From NCBI GenBank assembly GCA_964632995.1, contig CAZWDL010000002.1:1-64000 (forward strand): DNA of 64,000 bases, read 5' to 3'. This DNA comes from CAZWDL01 sp964632995. Lineage in GTDB: Bacteria; Bacteroidota; Bacteroidia; Chitinophagales; Saprospiraceae. A model generated the notes under the pieces. The model worked only from the letters and a program-made list of their open reading frames with translations, was not told the DNA's origin and did no database searches. Below are positions 37,376 to 46,426 of this stretch, piece by piece (within the stretch, counting starts at the first letter, position 1; every line of letters begins with the position of its first letter). Position numbers and translations under genes: made by a program.

Positions 37376-37618
37376 TTTGTATTTTTTTAAAGCCAACAGA
37401 CGCTGGTAAAAGCAACTCTTGGAATTAGAAATAGCGGTATAAAGTAAAGAAAAAACATTTTAGCCTGAAAATACCACAATCAGGAATTGAAAGAAGTTCT
37501 TTCTCTTATTCGTGCACCGATATCATTTCAATATTCCTGAGCATAGGCAGAACCGTAGAACAGAGGAACACAGGAATTTTGAACCGCAGAAGTATCCAAA
37601 ACCAGTAAAATTCTCCGC

Positions 37619-39101
37619 TCACTCCAGTATATCTCTCACCACCGCCCCGTGCACATCCGTCAGCCGGAAGTCGCGGCCCTGGAAGCGGTAGGTCAACTTT
37701 TCATGGTTCAATCCAAGCTGGTTGAGGATGGTGGCCTGCAGGTCGTGCACATGCATTTGACCGTTGAGGGGCGAATAGCCGAGCTCATCGGTTTCGCCGT
37801 AGGTGAAGCCCGCCTTAAGTCCGCCTCCGGCCATCCACATGGTGAAAGCCTCCTTGTGATGATCGCGTCCGCGGAAGGGATTGCGTTTGCCACCGCGGTT
37901 TTCCTGCATAGGCGTGCGACCAAACTCGCCGCCCCAGATGACGAGCGTATCCTCCAGCATCCCCCGTTGTTTGAGGTCCTGGAGCAGGGCGGTCATCGGT
38001 TGATCCACCTCGCGGCAGCGCTTGAGGAAGCCGCCGTCGAGCGACTCGAATTCGTTGCTGCCGTGCGAATCCCAGCCGCGATGGAAGAGCTGCACGAAGC
38101 GGACCCCGCGCTCCACCAGGCGGCGCGCCAGCAAGCAGTTGTTGGCGAAGGAGACTTTGCCCGGTTCGGTATTGTACATCTGGTGGATATAATCCGGTTC
38201 CCGGCTGATATCCGTAGCTTCCGGGACGGTCATCTGCATGCGGAAGGCCAGTTCGTACTGCGACACCCGCGACAGAATTTCCGGATCGCCTACTTCTTCA
38301 TGCTCCTGTTTGTTGATGTGGCCGATAGTTTCCACGGCCGCGCGTCGCATATCCCGGGTGACGCCGTCGGGATTGTTGACGTAGAGCACCGGATCGTCTT
38401 TGGAGCGAAATTCTACGCCCTGGTAAACCGAGGGCAGAAAGCCGCTCCCCCACAGGCTTTTACCGGCGCTGGGCGCCGACTGTCCGGACACCAGCACGAC
38501 GAAGCCCGGCAAGTTACGGTTTTCCGAGCCCAGCCCGTAGGTTACCCAGGACCCCATGCTGGGCCGGCCGCTGCGGGCGCTGCCGGAATGCAGGAACAGC
38601 TGCGCCGGGGCATGGTTGAACTCGTCGGTTTGCAGGGCTTTCAAAAAACAGACTTCGTCGACGGCGGAGGAGAAATGTGGCAATAATTCAGATACCCAGG
38701 CCCCCGATTCGCCGTGACGGGCGAATTGCACCCGCGAGCCCAGCATCTGGGGCACGCCGCTGATGAAAGCGAAGCGTTTCCCCTTCAGAAGCGAATCCGG
38801 ACAAACCTGCCCGTCCAGCTTATTGAGCGCGGGTTTGTAGTCGAACAGCTCCAGTTGGGAAGGAGCGCCGGCCATGTGGAGGAAAATCACGTTTTTGGCG
38901 CGGGGGCGGAAGTGGGACAGGCGTGTTGCCATAGGGTTTTCTCCTCCGTCAACCGACGAAACGTCCGACTCACAGCCCAGAAGGGCGCCAAACGCGATCG
39001 CGCCCAGGCTCAAGCCGCTCTGCCGGAGAAAGTGGCGGCGGNNNNNNNNNNCGGGTGAGGTGGCGTTGGTGTAGATCCCGGAGTTCGTCAAAGATATTCA
39101 T
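37619..39101 (-). CDS. DUF1501 (sulfatase-like) exported protein, interrupted by a 10-N gap
   Basis: About 490 residues. The body begins RRHFLRQSGLSLGAIAFGALLG, a Tat-like signal, and ends with ATILNQLGLNHEKLTYRFQGRDFRLTD, the usual C-terminal part of DUF1501. DUF1501 proteins have an alkaline-phosphatase/sulfatase-like fold (ENVIFLHMAGAPSQLELFDYKP-like start, GGEFGRTPM, GRDHH). The N-terminus MNIFDELRDLHQRHLT, typical of the family, lies at 39101 in another frame across the Ns at 39042-39051. The true gap must therefore be a multiple of 3 and may be zero, giving HLTRRRHFL. It follows the PSCyt/DUF1553 gene by 53 bp, the standard pairing for these families. Function unknown; polysaccharide or sulfated-glycan breakdown is often proposed. 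Confidence 0.85.
39042..39051. other. Assembly gap (10 N) near the start of the DUF1501 gene
   Basis: Flanking codons on the minus strand read CG, then Ns, then C. Frame continuity needs a gap length divisible by three; length 0 gives one Arg codon. Confidence 0.85.
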
Positions 39102-39154
39102 AATAGTTATTGTATTGACGGGTTGACTCAAAGTCACCCCGTCAATTGAAACAC

Positions 39155-41476
39155 TCAATTTTTCACCAAAAACCCATCCAAATTTAAAATCACACTGCTC
39201 ACATTGAGCAGGGCGGTCTTTTCCGCCGTCATCTTCGTACCGGCCGGGAGGTCCATGCGGACAGTTTCCGCTTCCTCATATAATTTTACCGTTTTATCAT
39301 ACAATTGCCGCAATTCTCCGAGCCGGTGGCTGTCCGGTTCCCGCAGCATAACCAGGCGGTAGCCGTAGCGGAGTTGTGCATCGATATTCTCCGGCCATTT
39401 TTCCTGCATGCGGTCGGCCAGCGCCCGCGCGGCTTCCACGTACACCGGATCGTTGAGGGTCACCATGGCCTGCAGGGGCGTATTGGTGGGGATGCGGCGC
39501 GAGACGCAGAACTCGCGGCTGGGGCGGTCGAAGGTTTCCAGAGAAGGATAGGGAATGGTTTTGCGGGAGAAGGTGTACAGGGCGCGGCGGTAGCGATCTT
39601 CCCCCGGACTTGTCTGCCAGCGGGCCGTGTGCCGGATCACGTTCCACACGCCCGGCGGCTGGTAGGGCATCACGCTTGGCCCGTACATCTTCTTGCTCAG
39701 CAAGCCGCTGACCGACAGCGCCTGGTCGCGGATCTGTTCGGCCGACAGGCGGAAACGCGGACCACGCGACAGCAGGCGATTATAAGGATCACGCTCGAGC
39801 TTTTCGGCGCTTACGCTGGAAGATTGCCGGTAGGTATCTGATAAAACTATTTCCCTGAGCAAGCTTTTGACGCTCCATTTGTGTACAAAGACGAAGCGGG
39901 CCGCCAGGTAGTCGAGCAATTCGGGATGACTGGGCGGATCACCTTGCGTGCCGAAGTCTTCCAGCGTTTCCACAATGCCCCTTCCATACAGCTGGGCCCA
40001 GAAACGATTGACGATAACGCGGGCAGTCAGCGGATTTTCCGGGTCCACCAGCCAGCGGGCCAGCCCCAGGCGATTGGGTTCAAAATTGTCAAAAGGAAGA
40101 TTCAGCGAAGCCGGCACGCCAGGCTGCACCTCCCGGCCGTGCACCAGCCAGTTGCCGCGTTCGAATACGTGGGTTTTCCGGCTGGAATCGGACGGCAATT
40201 CCCGCATTACCGGTACGGGACCAGGTTTTATAGATTTCAGATCGGCCACCTGTTTTACAAAGGCATCACTAAGCGTATCTCCCTGAGAACGCCATTTTTT
40301 TATTTTTTCTTCTAAAGCGAGCTTTCGAACCTTTTGTCCCGGAGAAAGTAGTTTGTGTCGAGGCCTTTCGTCCGGCTGGTCGGCATCGGCGCTATTGTTG
40401 AAAAAAGCCATCGCTCCGTAGAACTCTTCGTGCCGGAAAGGATCATAAGGATGACTATGGCATTGAACGCAGCTCATGGTGACTCCCTGCCATGCTTCAA
40501 AGGTGGTATTCAGCCGGTCGATCACGGCGACGGTGCGAAACTCTTCGTCGTCCGTCCCTCCTTCCGTATTGGTGTTGGTGTTCCGGTGAAAAGCCGTGGC
40601 TAACAGCTGATTACCGGTCGGTACTTCCAGTAAATCACCGGCCAGCTGTTCGATGGTAAACTGATCGAATGGCAAGTCGCGATTAAAGGCGTCGATCACC
40701 CAGTCGCGGTAGCGCCAGATGTGGGGCCGCAGCAGATCCTTTTGATAGCCTTGCGAATCGGCGTAGCGGGCCAGATCGAGCCACATAGTGGCCCAGCGCT
40801 CACCGAAGCGGGGGGAGGCCAGCAGCGAATCGACTACGCGCTCGTAGGCGTTGAGACGGGTGTCGTTCAAAAAGTGATCGGCGTCGGATAAGGTGGGCGG
40901 CAGCCCGGTCAGGTCGAGGAAAACTCGACGCAGCAGGGTCAGGGAACCCGCCGGGGGCGCCGGGGACAGTCCTTCTTCTTCTAGTTTCTTTTGTACAATT
41001 TCATCTATTGCGGAAATTTCATCCGCCTTGGTCCTGGCAATAGTTTCTTCGGTCAACGGAACATAAGCCCAGTGTTGCTCCCAGCGGGCGCCTTCGTCTA
41101 TCCATTTTCCGATAAGGTCAATCTCTTCCCGGGCCAGCGGCTCCCCCTCCGGCGGCATTCTTTCCTCCGGATCGGTACTGCTGATGCGGCGAAACAACTC
41201 GCTTTCCTCGTGCTTACCGGGAATAATGGGCACCTGTCCCGATTCCGTTTTGGCGAAAGCCTCCGATTCAAAAAGCAGGCTGAATCCCCCATGCTGCTTG
41301 ACGCCGCCGTGGCAGGAAAGGCAGCGGCGATTGAAGACCGGACGGATATCTTCGTTATAACTCACCGGAGCGGGCGTAGGCTGGCAAGCGGTAAGCAGAA
41401 GACACAGGCCGGAGAATAGCCGAAGCACACAAGCATGTATGTGAGGAAAGTAAGGCAAGGATCGGTCTTTTATCAT
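39155..41476 (-). CDS. PSCyt1 / DUF1549 / DUF1553 lipoprotein (planctomycete-type cytochrome protein)
   Basis: 773 residues. Lipoprotein signal with Cys31 (LLLTAC). A cytochrome-c-like PSCyt1 domain follows (~35-140) with haem motif CLSCH at 52-56 and Met in the PEERMPPEGEP loop. DUF1549 (PSCyt2, ~150-370: LTLLRRVFLDLTGLPP, YADSQGYQKD) and DUF1553 (PSD1, ~490-745: RLGLARWLVDPENPLTARV, NRFWAQLYGRG, SREFCVSRRIPTNTPLQAM) come next. Many relatives carry an inserted concanavalin-like domain; this one does not and is therefore shorter. A second CxxCH-type element is present in TMSCVQCHSHPYDP (~326). Likely an exported electron-transfer/oxidative partner of the DUF1501 protein. Biochemical role unproven. 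Confidence 0.88.
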   Translation of the reverse strand: MIKDRSLPYFPHIHACVLRLFSGLCLLLTACQPTPAPVSYNEDIRPVFNRRCLSCHGGVKQHGGFSLLFESEAFAKTESGQVPIIPGKHEESELFRRISSTDPEERMPPEGEPLAREEIDLIGKWIDEGARWEQHWAYVPLTEETIARTKADEISAIDEIVQKKLEEEGLSPAPPAGSLTLLRRVFLDLTGLPPTLSDADHFLNDTRLNAYERVVDSLLASPRFGERWATMWLDLARYADSQGYQKDLLRPHIWRYRDWVIDAFNRDLPFDQFTIEQLAGDLLEVPTGNQLLATAFHRNTNTNTEGGTDDEEFRTVAVIDRLNTTFEAWQGVTMSCVQCHSHPYDPFRHEEFYGAMAFFNNSADADQPDERPRHKLLSPGQKVRKLALEEKIKKWRSQGDTLSDAFVKQVADLKSIKPGPVPVMRELPSDSSRKTHVFERGNWLVHGREVQPGVPASLNLPFDNFEPNRLGLARWLVDPENPLTARVIVNRFWAQLYGRGIVETLEDFGTQGDPPSHPELLDYLAARFVFVHKWSVKSLLREIVLSDTYRQSSSVSAEKLERDPYNRLLSRGPRFRLSAEQIRDQALSVSGLLSKKMYGPSVMPYQPPGVWNVIRHTARWQTSPGEDRYRRALYTFSRKTIPYPSLETFDRPSREFCVSRRIPTNTPLQAMVTLNDPVYVEAARALADRMQEKWPENIDAQLRYGYRLVMLREPDSHRLGELRQLYDKTVKLYEEAETVRMDLPAGTKMTAEKTALLNVSSVILNLDGFLVKN

Positions 41477-41501
41477 AAAACGAAAAAAACAGGGGGTTCC
41501 C

Positions 41502-43079
41502 TTATTCTTCTGCCATTTTTCCTTTTTCCGGCAGGGCGGTAATCACTTCCTTAATAGCCTTGTAAAGCAGCGGCCCAGTCTCCGGCCCCAGCGAGTTGAT
41601 TTCGCCGTAGGGCGACTCCTCGTAGTCATAGATAAAGGGCGGCTTTTCATCCCATTCACTTTTGGGAATGATGTAGCCGATCATATCGTTGGAGAGGCCT
41701 ACAGTAAACTGATATTTGCCGGTCATAAAAGAGCGAATGGGTGGTGTTTCCAACGGTTGCAGTTCATAGTCCTGCCCTTCCGGGGCCTCCACCCCGCCGT
41801 TGAGTATTTCGGGGTACAGCTCGCCGGGCTGATGTAAAAAGGACGCAGGCCCGAGGGTCCAATAGGCAACTTCCGAGCGCACCTTCATCCACTGCGGAGT
41901 ACCGCGATCAATGATTCCGAGAACTGCCGCCAGGCGATAAAGGGTATTGTCCAGCGGCAGCAGCACCGTTTTAGCCCGTAGCCGGATCGTTCCTTTCCGG
42001 ATTTCGGCAACGGAAGTATCCTGCAAGGCTTTCAATCCCAGCAGTGCCAGCCAATGCCCCTGAGCAGCGGCCTTATCAAACGAGGGTTCCCGGTATACCG
42101 TATCCCGGAAGGGATCCTGAATCCCGAAACCGGGCGAAGTAGTCATCAGCCCGCCGATGGCGCCGTTAACGTAGACGGCAACACCACCGACCCCTTCGGC
42201 GCGCAGGGTGTCGTCGTGAAAGACGCCTTTCTCCATCCCTTCCCGCAGGTAGTGGGGAAAATCGGAACTCAACAGGAGGTTTTCATTCCAGGTGGTTTCG
42301 GGATGATTGGCCCAGGCATAGAGCAGACCCAGCGTGGTATCCCTTTCGGCATCTACCGCCTGCAGCATGCGAATGCCGGGGTCCCGCACGATGGGTTTTC
42401 TGGAATCCTCTACCAGCGAGGTATCAGCGCCACTAAGGTTCTGGGCGAAACGGAGGCGGGCCGGGCGCAGGTTCATCACGGCTTCTTCAACAGCGTGGAC
42501 CGACTGTAATTTGACAAATTCCAGGTAGGCCGGATCTACACCGGATTCGTACTGGCTGCCGCCCCACAGCCCCAGCAAGTCGGGCCCTTCATGGGTGTGA
42601 GTGCTCGTAACGATGGCGTAGTCGACGCCAAGTTCGCCGGGCAATCGCTTCCGGATATCGATGATATCATCGCTCATAAAACCGATGGCATCCAGGGCCA
42701 GCAGAGCGAGGCGGGTATTCCCATCATCGATCACCATTACCCTGACCCAAAGAGGATCGTGCACCCCTTGTGCCGGGCGCCGGTTTTGAAAACCGGCGAT
42801 CCATACGGGGTCGAAGCGGTCGTTGCCATTCTTGTCTTGATAATCTTCCGAATCATCAAAACGAGCGTTACCGTTCTCGTCGGTCCAATTGTCTTCGACC
42901 TCCGGAGTGATGGATACGGCTGCGAAGCCCGCCCGCAAGCCGGCCGCAGTATTACCGTCTAGGGTCAGAGCTATTTCGTAACCAGGATGGCGATCCTGTA
43001 ATTTAAGGTAAACATAGGCAAATAGAGCGATGGCCACAACCGTGAGAAAGGCGAGTATTCCCAGGATCCACTTTTTCAT
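41502..43079 (-). CDS. Neutral/alkaline ceramidase-family-like membrane-anchored hydrolase
   Basis: 525 residues with an N-terminal transmembrane anchor (~4-27). It matches the N-terminal part of the neutral/alkaline ceramidase fold: AGFAAVSITP (~51-59), ALDAIGF, and the zinc motif STHTHEGPD (159-167), with later His/Glu sites such as WANHPETTW. Residues 63-90 hold an Asp/Asn-rich insertion (DENGNARFDDSEDYQDKNGN) resembling Ca-binding dockerin or TSP3 loops. Ceramidases hydrolyse the amide of ceramides, but many bacterial relatives have unknown substrates. It is the first gene of a three-gene minus-strand operon (25 bp to the PSCyt gene). Confidence 0.75.
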   Translation of the reverse strand: MKKWILGILAFLTVVAIALFAYVYLKLQDRHPGYEIALTLDGNTAAGLRAGFAAVSITPEVEDNWTDENGNARFDDSEDYQDKNGNDRFDPVWIAGFQNRRPAQGVHDPLWVRVMVIDDGNTRLALLALDAIGFMSDDIIDIRKRLPGELGVDYAIVTSTHTHEGPDLLGLWGGSQYESGVDPAYLEFVKLQSVHAVEEAVMNLRPARLRFAQNLSGADTSLVEDSRKPIVRDPGIRMLQAVDAERDTTLGLLYAWANHPETTWNENLLLSSDFPHYLREGMEKGVFHDDTLRAEGVGGVAVYVNGAIGGLMTTSPGFGIQDPFRDTVYREPSFDKAAAQGHWLALLGLKALQDTSVAEIRKGTIRLRAKTVLLPLDNTLYRLAAVLGIIDRGTPQWMKVRSEVAYWTLGPASFLHQPGELYPEILNGGVEAPEGQDYELQPLETPPIRSFMTGKYQFTVGLSNDMIGYIIPKSEWDEKPPFIYDYEESPYGEINSLGPETGPLLYKAIKEVITALPEKGKMAEE

Positions 43080-43186
43080 AATTACAATCAGTTTAGGGCT
43101 TGAAGATAAGCAAATCTGAGCACGAGGTCATTTGTCTGAACCCGGATTAGGCTCCTGGTCCGGTCAGAAGGTCGGCATACAATTCT

Positions 43187-43194
43187 TATTTTTG
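43187..43194 (+). promoter_or_regulatory. -7 promoter element of the TauE-family gene
   Basis: TATTTTTG, a perfect TAnnTTTG match; predicted start near 43198, only about 12 nt before the ATG at 43211. No TTTG at -33. Confidence 0.4.
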
Positions 43195-43210
43195 CGCAAA
43201 ACGAGTTTCC

Positions 43211-43984
43211 ATGTCTGAACTTTTATCTTTTCCCGGATTACCGGCTATGCACTGGTTCTGGCTTTTCTTCAGCGCGCTGCTCATCGGGATGGGGAAGGCC
43301 GGTATAAAGGGAATGGGACTAATCGTAGTGCCGCTGATGGCCTCGGTATTCGGAGGGAAAGTGTCGGCCGGCCTGATTGTGCCGATGTTGGTGATGGCGG
43401 ATGTATTTGCTGTGCAGCACTACAACCGGCACGCCCGTTGGGAGTATTTGTGGAAGCTGCTGCCTGCGGCCGTCGCCGGTGTACTGATCGGCGTATGGGT
43501 GGGGGACCTGATCAGCGATGATATTTTTAAGACCCTCATCGCCGTATTCATCATCAGCAGTCTGATCCTGATGCTGTGGCAGGAACGGGGAGGGCTTCCG
43601 CCGGAGATCACCCAATCCTGGTATTTCGGCACAGCCTTCGGTCTAATCGGCGGATTCAGCACCATGATCGGCAATGCCGCGGGGCCCTTTATGGCGGTCT
43701 ACCTGCTCTCCACCCGCCTGCCCAAGAACAACTTCATCGGTACCGGAGCCTGGTTCTTTTTTCTATTGAATCTATTCAAAATGCCTTTCCACATCTTCGT
43801 ATGGGAAACAATTAATATGTGGAGTATCCGCCTGGACCTGCTCTGCATCCCCGTTATCGCTCTGGGCATCTTTATCGGCATCCGGGTTGTACGTCTGATT
43901 CCGGAACGGACCTTTCGCTATTTTATCATCATCATGACCACTATTATTTCGATAAGATTGGTGTGGCAGGCGCTTGGGAACTGA
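43211..43984 (+). CDS. TauE/SafE-family sulfite/anion exporter
   Basis: 257-residue inner-membrane protein with about eight predicted helices. The two halves show the TauE/SafE pattern: GMGKAGIKGMGLIVVPLMA near the start and GFSTMIGNAAGPFMAVYLL in the middle. Family members export sulfite, sulfoacetate or related organosulfur anions. Direction and substrate here are inferred from family only. It is a single gene, divergent from the ceramidase-like operon (131 bp apart), whose neighbour DUF1501 family is sometimes tied to sulfated substrates. A link between them is speculative. Confidence 0.85.
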   Translation: MSELLSFPGLPAMHWFWLFFSALLIGMGKAGIKGMGLIVVPLMASVFGGKVSAGLIVPMLVMADVFAVQHYNRHARWEYLWKLLPAAVAGVLIGVWVGDLISDDIFKTLIAVFIISSLILMLWQERGGLPPEITQSWYFGTAFGLIGGFSTMIGNAAGPFMAVYLLSTRLPKNNFIGTGAWFFFLLNLFKMPFHIFVWETINMWSIRLDLLCIPVIALGIFIGIRVVRLIPERTFRYFIIIMTTIISIRLVWQALGN

Positions 43985-44104
43985 TTTGAAGAGGAAGGCA
44001 AAAACGCTGCGGCTTGCCCTGAGAACGAAACCGGCGTGCGGTGAAAGCGCTTGAGGAGCGAATTTTTCACAGCCCCTCCCCTTTCCACATTAATCGTTCG
44101 TCGC

Positions 44105-44635
44105 TTATTCTCCTCCGCGTTCCGCATTCCGCTTACGGGTTTCTTCGTGGATAATCGTACCCTGTTCCAGCAATTGCTGACGTTGCGCCTCCTGTTTTTG
44201 CTGAATTTCTTCGACGAGCTCTTTTACATTCAAAGGTTTCCCATTGAGGTTGCGATGGTAAGTGAGGATCAGGAAGCGGGCCATGTCTTCAGGATGATAG
44301 ATTTCCAGATTCGTGCGCAGGTAATGCGACAAGCGGGATCCTTCGTAAAAGCCCCAGTTGAGAATGATCCAGCGGCCCAGGCTAAAATGCAACTTTGTGA
44401 CGGCAGTGTTCTCGTTCACCTTCCGGAATTTCTGCTTGGATTCCTTGTCGATGAGTTGGTTGAATTGCACGAATGCATCCGGGACGTCTTTAGGGATGTA
44501 GACCCCATTGAGGTATTCTTTTTGGATGCGTCGTTGATAATTCTTTCGAAACGCTTCTTTCGTGGCCGGTGGCTGCCCCGGCAACAGGACCGGAAGGAAA
44601 AGAGCAAAAGCAAGCAGCAAGATCAAACGATGCAT
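44105..44635 (-). CDS. Secreted DUF6794-type protein of unknown function
   Basis: 176 residues. Signal peptide LILLLAFALFLPVLLPGQ (~3-20), then a conserved-looking helical domain with GVYIPKDVPDAFVQFNQLI, LGRWIILNWGFYEGSRLSHYLR and PEDMARFLILTYHRNLNGKP, and a Gln/Glu-rich C-terminal tail (coiled-coil-like, ~145-176). This arrangement matches small Bacteroidota proteins annotated DUF6794. No catalytic motif is visible. It stands alone; the downstream TauE gene is convergent with it. Confidence 0.7.
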   Translation of the reverse strand: MHRLILLLAFALFLPVLLPGQPPATKEAFRKNYQRRIQKEYLNGVYIPKDVPDAFVQFNQLIDKESKQKFRKVNENTAVTKLHFSLGRWIILNWGFYEGSRLSHYLRTNLEIYHPEDMARFLILTYHRNLNGKPLNVKELVEEIQQKQEAQRQQLLEQGTIIHEETRKRNAERGGE

Positions 44636-45126
44636 ATAGATCAGGTTAAATTTGAATAATGGAGATAAATACCCGGATAGGTATATTACGATTAAATAAC
44701 TGGAAATGCTTGCTGATTATTGCTGCAAAGCCTTTCTGAGGGCAAGCGGTAAGGGCGCCCAGTGAAAGGGACACCAAAAGCCCCGAAGCCGAAAATATTT
44801 GATGATTTACAGACTTGTGAACCCTGCACCCCACTCTTGAATGGGCGCCTCGATCAGAGCCGAAATAACCTCAAAATTCTTCGATCAAACATAACTATTA
44901 AGTATCGCCGCGATATTTCTTGTTTTTGCCACAGATCACTCGGGTTTTAACAGATTATCATTTTGGGCAATCTGTGAAAACCCGAATGATCCGTGGCTTT
45001 TATACTGACTCGATTGATTTGAGAGGACTCTCAAATCAATCTGCGTCGGGCATGAAAAAACTTTACCGGCGAAACCAGGATAGTGAATATCAAGGATCAA
45101 ACGCTCGTTATTGAGCACTAAAGTGC
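44636..45126. other. 491-bp intergenic region carrying a MITE-like repeat
   Basis: No protein gene. The right part (about 44893-45090) is copy 1 of a dispersed element (separate entry). The left part contains ATGGGCGCCTC near 44841, repeated near 59051, and otherwise nothing recognised. Confidence 0.6.
44893..45090. repeat. MITE-like palindromic element, copy 1
   Basis: Shares with copy 2 (61281-61424) the order AACTATT, ATCGC, CGCGATATTT, TTTTTGCCACA, central palindrome, GGCTTTT, AAAAAACTT, GGCGAA-CCAGGAT-GTGAATA. The central inverted repeat here has 29-nt arms (44928-44956 with 44969-44997) matching at 26 of 29 positions. A ~50-bp insert between the palindrome and the right end carries a perfect 13-bp hairpin (45012-45024 with 45029-45041, loop GGAC) absent from copy 2. 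Confidence 0.75.
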
Positions 45127-46194
45127 CTACCAGCGGATCAGGGCACTGCCCCAGGTGAACCCGGAGCCGAAGGCGGCCAGGCAAACCAGGTCTCCGTCTT
45201 TTACGGCGCCGGCTTCCCAGGCTTCACACAACGCAACCGGGATGGAGGCCGCGGTGGTATTGCCGAAACGCTGGATGTTGTTCCATACCTGATCATCTTT
45301 CAGCCCCAGCCGCTTTTGAACGAACTGGCTGATGCGCAGGTTGGCCTGGTGCGGTACGAACATATCGATATCCTCTTTCTTCAATTCCGTTTCATCAAGG
45401 GCTTCCATGATCACTTCCGGAAACTTCTGTACAGCCATTTTGAAAACGAACTGCCCCTCCATGTTGGGAAAAATCTGCCCCTCTTCCACCATGTGCTCAG
45501 TGAGGAACATCTCGCCGTACTCGGCATCCGTATAACCAAAGTCTACCTCTTCGCCCATTTTTTTGAAATGATAACCGCCATGCGCCCCCGGATTGATGAA
45601 GGCCAGCTTTTCAGCATAAGCGCCGTCGGAGTGTAGCTTGGTTACCAGTACCCCCTTATTCTCTTCTTCGGTGGGTTGTAAAAGCACAGCGCCGGCGCCG
45701 TCACCGAAAATGACCGTCACGTTGCGGCCGCGGGTACTGAAATCCAGCCCCATGGAGTGCATCTCAGAGCCGACCAACAGCACGTTTTTGTACATACCCG
45801 AACGCAGAAACTGATCGGCAACTGAAAGTCCGTAAATGAAACCCGAGCATTGATTCCGGATATCCAGGGCGCCGATTTCGGTATTGGTGATCCCTAGCTC
45901 CCGTTGCAGCAGCACTCCGCAGCCGGGGAAGTAATAATCGGGGCTCAGGGTGGCGAAGATGATAAAATCAACTTCTTCTTTTTCGATGCCGGCCCGCTCA
46001 ATGGCGATTCGAGCGGCTTCAGCCGCCATGGTGGTCGTGGTTTCCTCGTGTTTTTTTCCGTACCGACGTTCCTTAATGCCGGTTCTTTCCTGTATCCACT
46101 CATCTGAGGTATCCATTACTTCTTCCAGGTCCTCATTTGTGACAACTCGTTCGGGTACGTAATAGCCGATTCCACCAATTTTTGAACGCAACAT
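45127..46194 (-). CDS. fabH: Beta-ketoacyl-ACP synthase III (FabH)
   Basis: 355 residues. Catalytic triad seen: Cys116 (RNQCSGF), His282 (VPHQANLR) and Asn312 (FGNTTAASIP). FabH condenses an acyl-CoA with malonyl-ACP to start fatty-acid synthesis in the cytoplasm. At 355 residues it is longer than Escherichia coli FabH (317), with an insertion around 205-245 (HGGYHFKKMGEEVDFGYTDA); FabH-like thiolases in branched-chain or specialised lipid synthesis can look like this, so a specialised role is possible. Single gene, with a candidate promoter 137 bp upstream. Confidence 0.9.
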   Translation of the reverse strand: MLRSKIGGIGYYVPERVVTNEDLEEVMDTSDEWIQERTGIKERRYGKKHEETTTTMAAEAARIAIERAGIEKEEVDFIIFATLSPDYYFPGCGVLLQRELGITNTEIGALDIRNQCSGFIYGLSVADQFLRSGMYKNVLLVGSEMHSMGLDFSTRGRNVTVIFGDGAGAVLLQPTEEENKGVLVTKLHSDGAYAEKLAFINPGAHGGYHFKKMGEEVDFGYTDAEYGEMFLTEHMVEEGQIFPNMEGQFVFKMAVQKFPEVIMEALDETELKKEDIDMFVPHQANLRISQFVQKRLGLKDDQVWNNIQRFGNTTAASIPVALCEAWEAGAVKDGDLVCLAAFGSGFTWGSALIRW

Positions 46195-46330
46195 AATTTT
46201 TCTTTATTAGTTAGGGTTTACATAATATCCATGAGGCCAGCAGGATAAACGTTGTTCCGAAATGCGGGCAACCACCGAAAAATCGACATTTATCTCCAGT
46301 TTACAAAACACCGGCCCCGTTTCCGGCCTG

Positions 46331-46338
46331 CAAAGATA
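46331..46338 (-). promoter_or_regulatory. -7 promoter element for fabH
   Basis: Minus-strand TATCTTTG, perfect TAnnTTTG; predicted start near 46327 and a ~130-nt leader. -33 not evident. Confidence 0.4.
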
Positions 46339-46426
46339 AATTATTTCCAAATCCCCTTCGTTCCGCGGGGAACAGTAGGCCATTAACCGGTTTACCTGTA
46401 TCTTTACTCAAATAAGTTAAGCTGTC

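Noticed and set aside
37649..38686. 345-codon open frame antisense to the DUF1501 gene
   Set aside because: Same shadow effect; the sense strand holds clear DUF1501 motifs.
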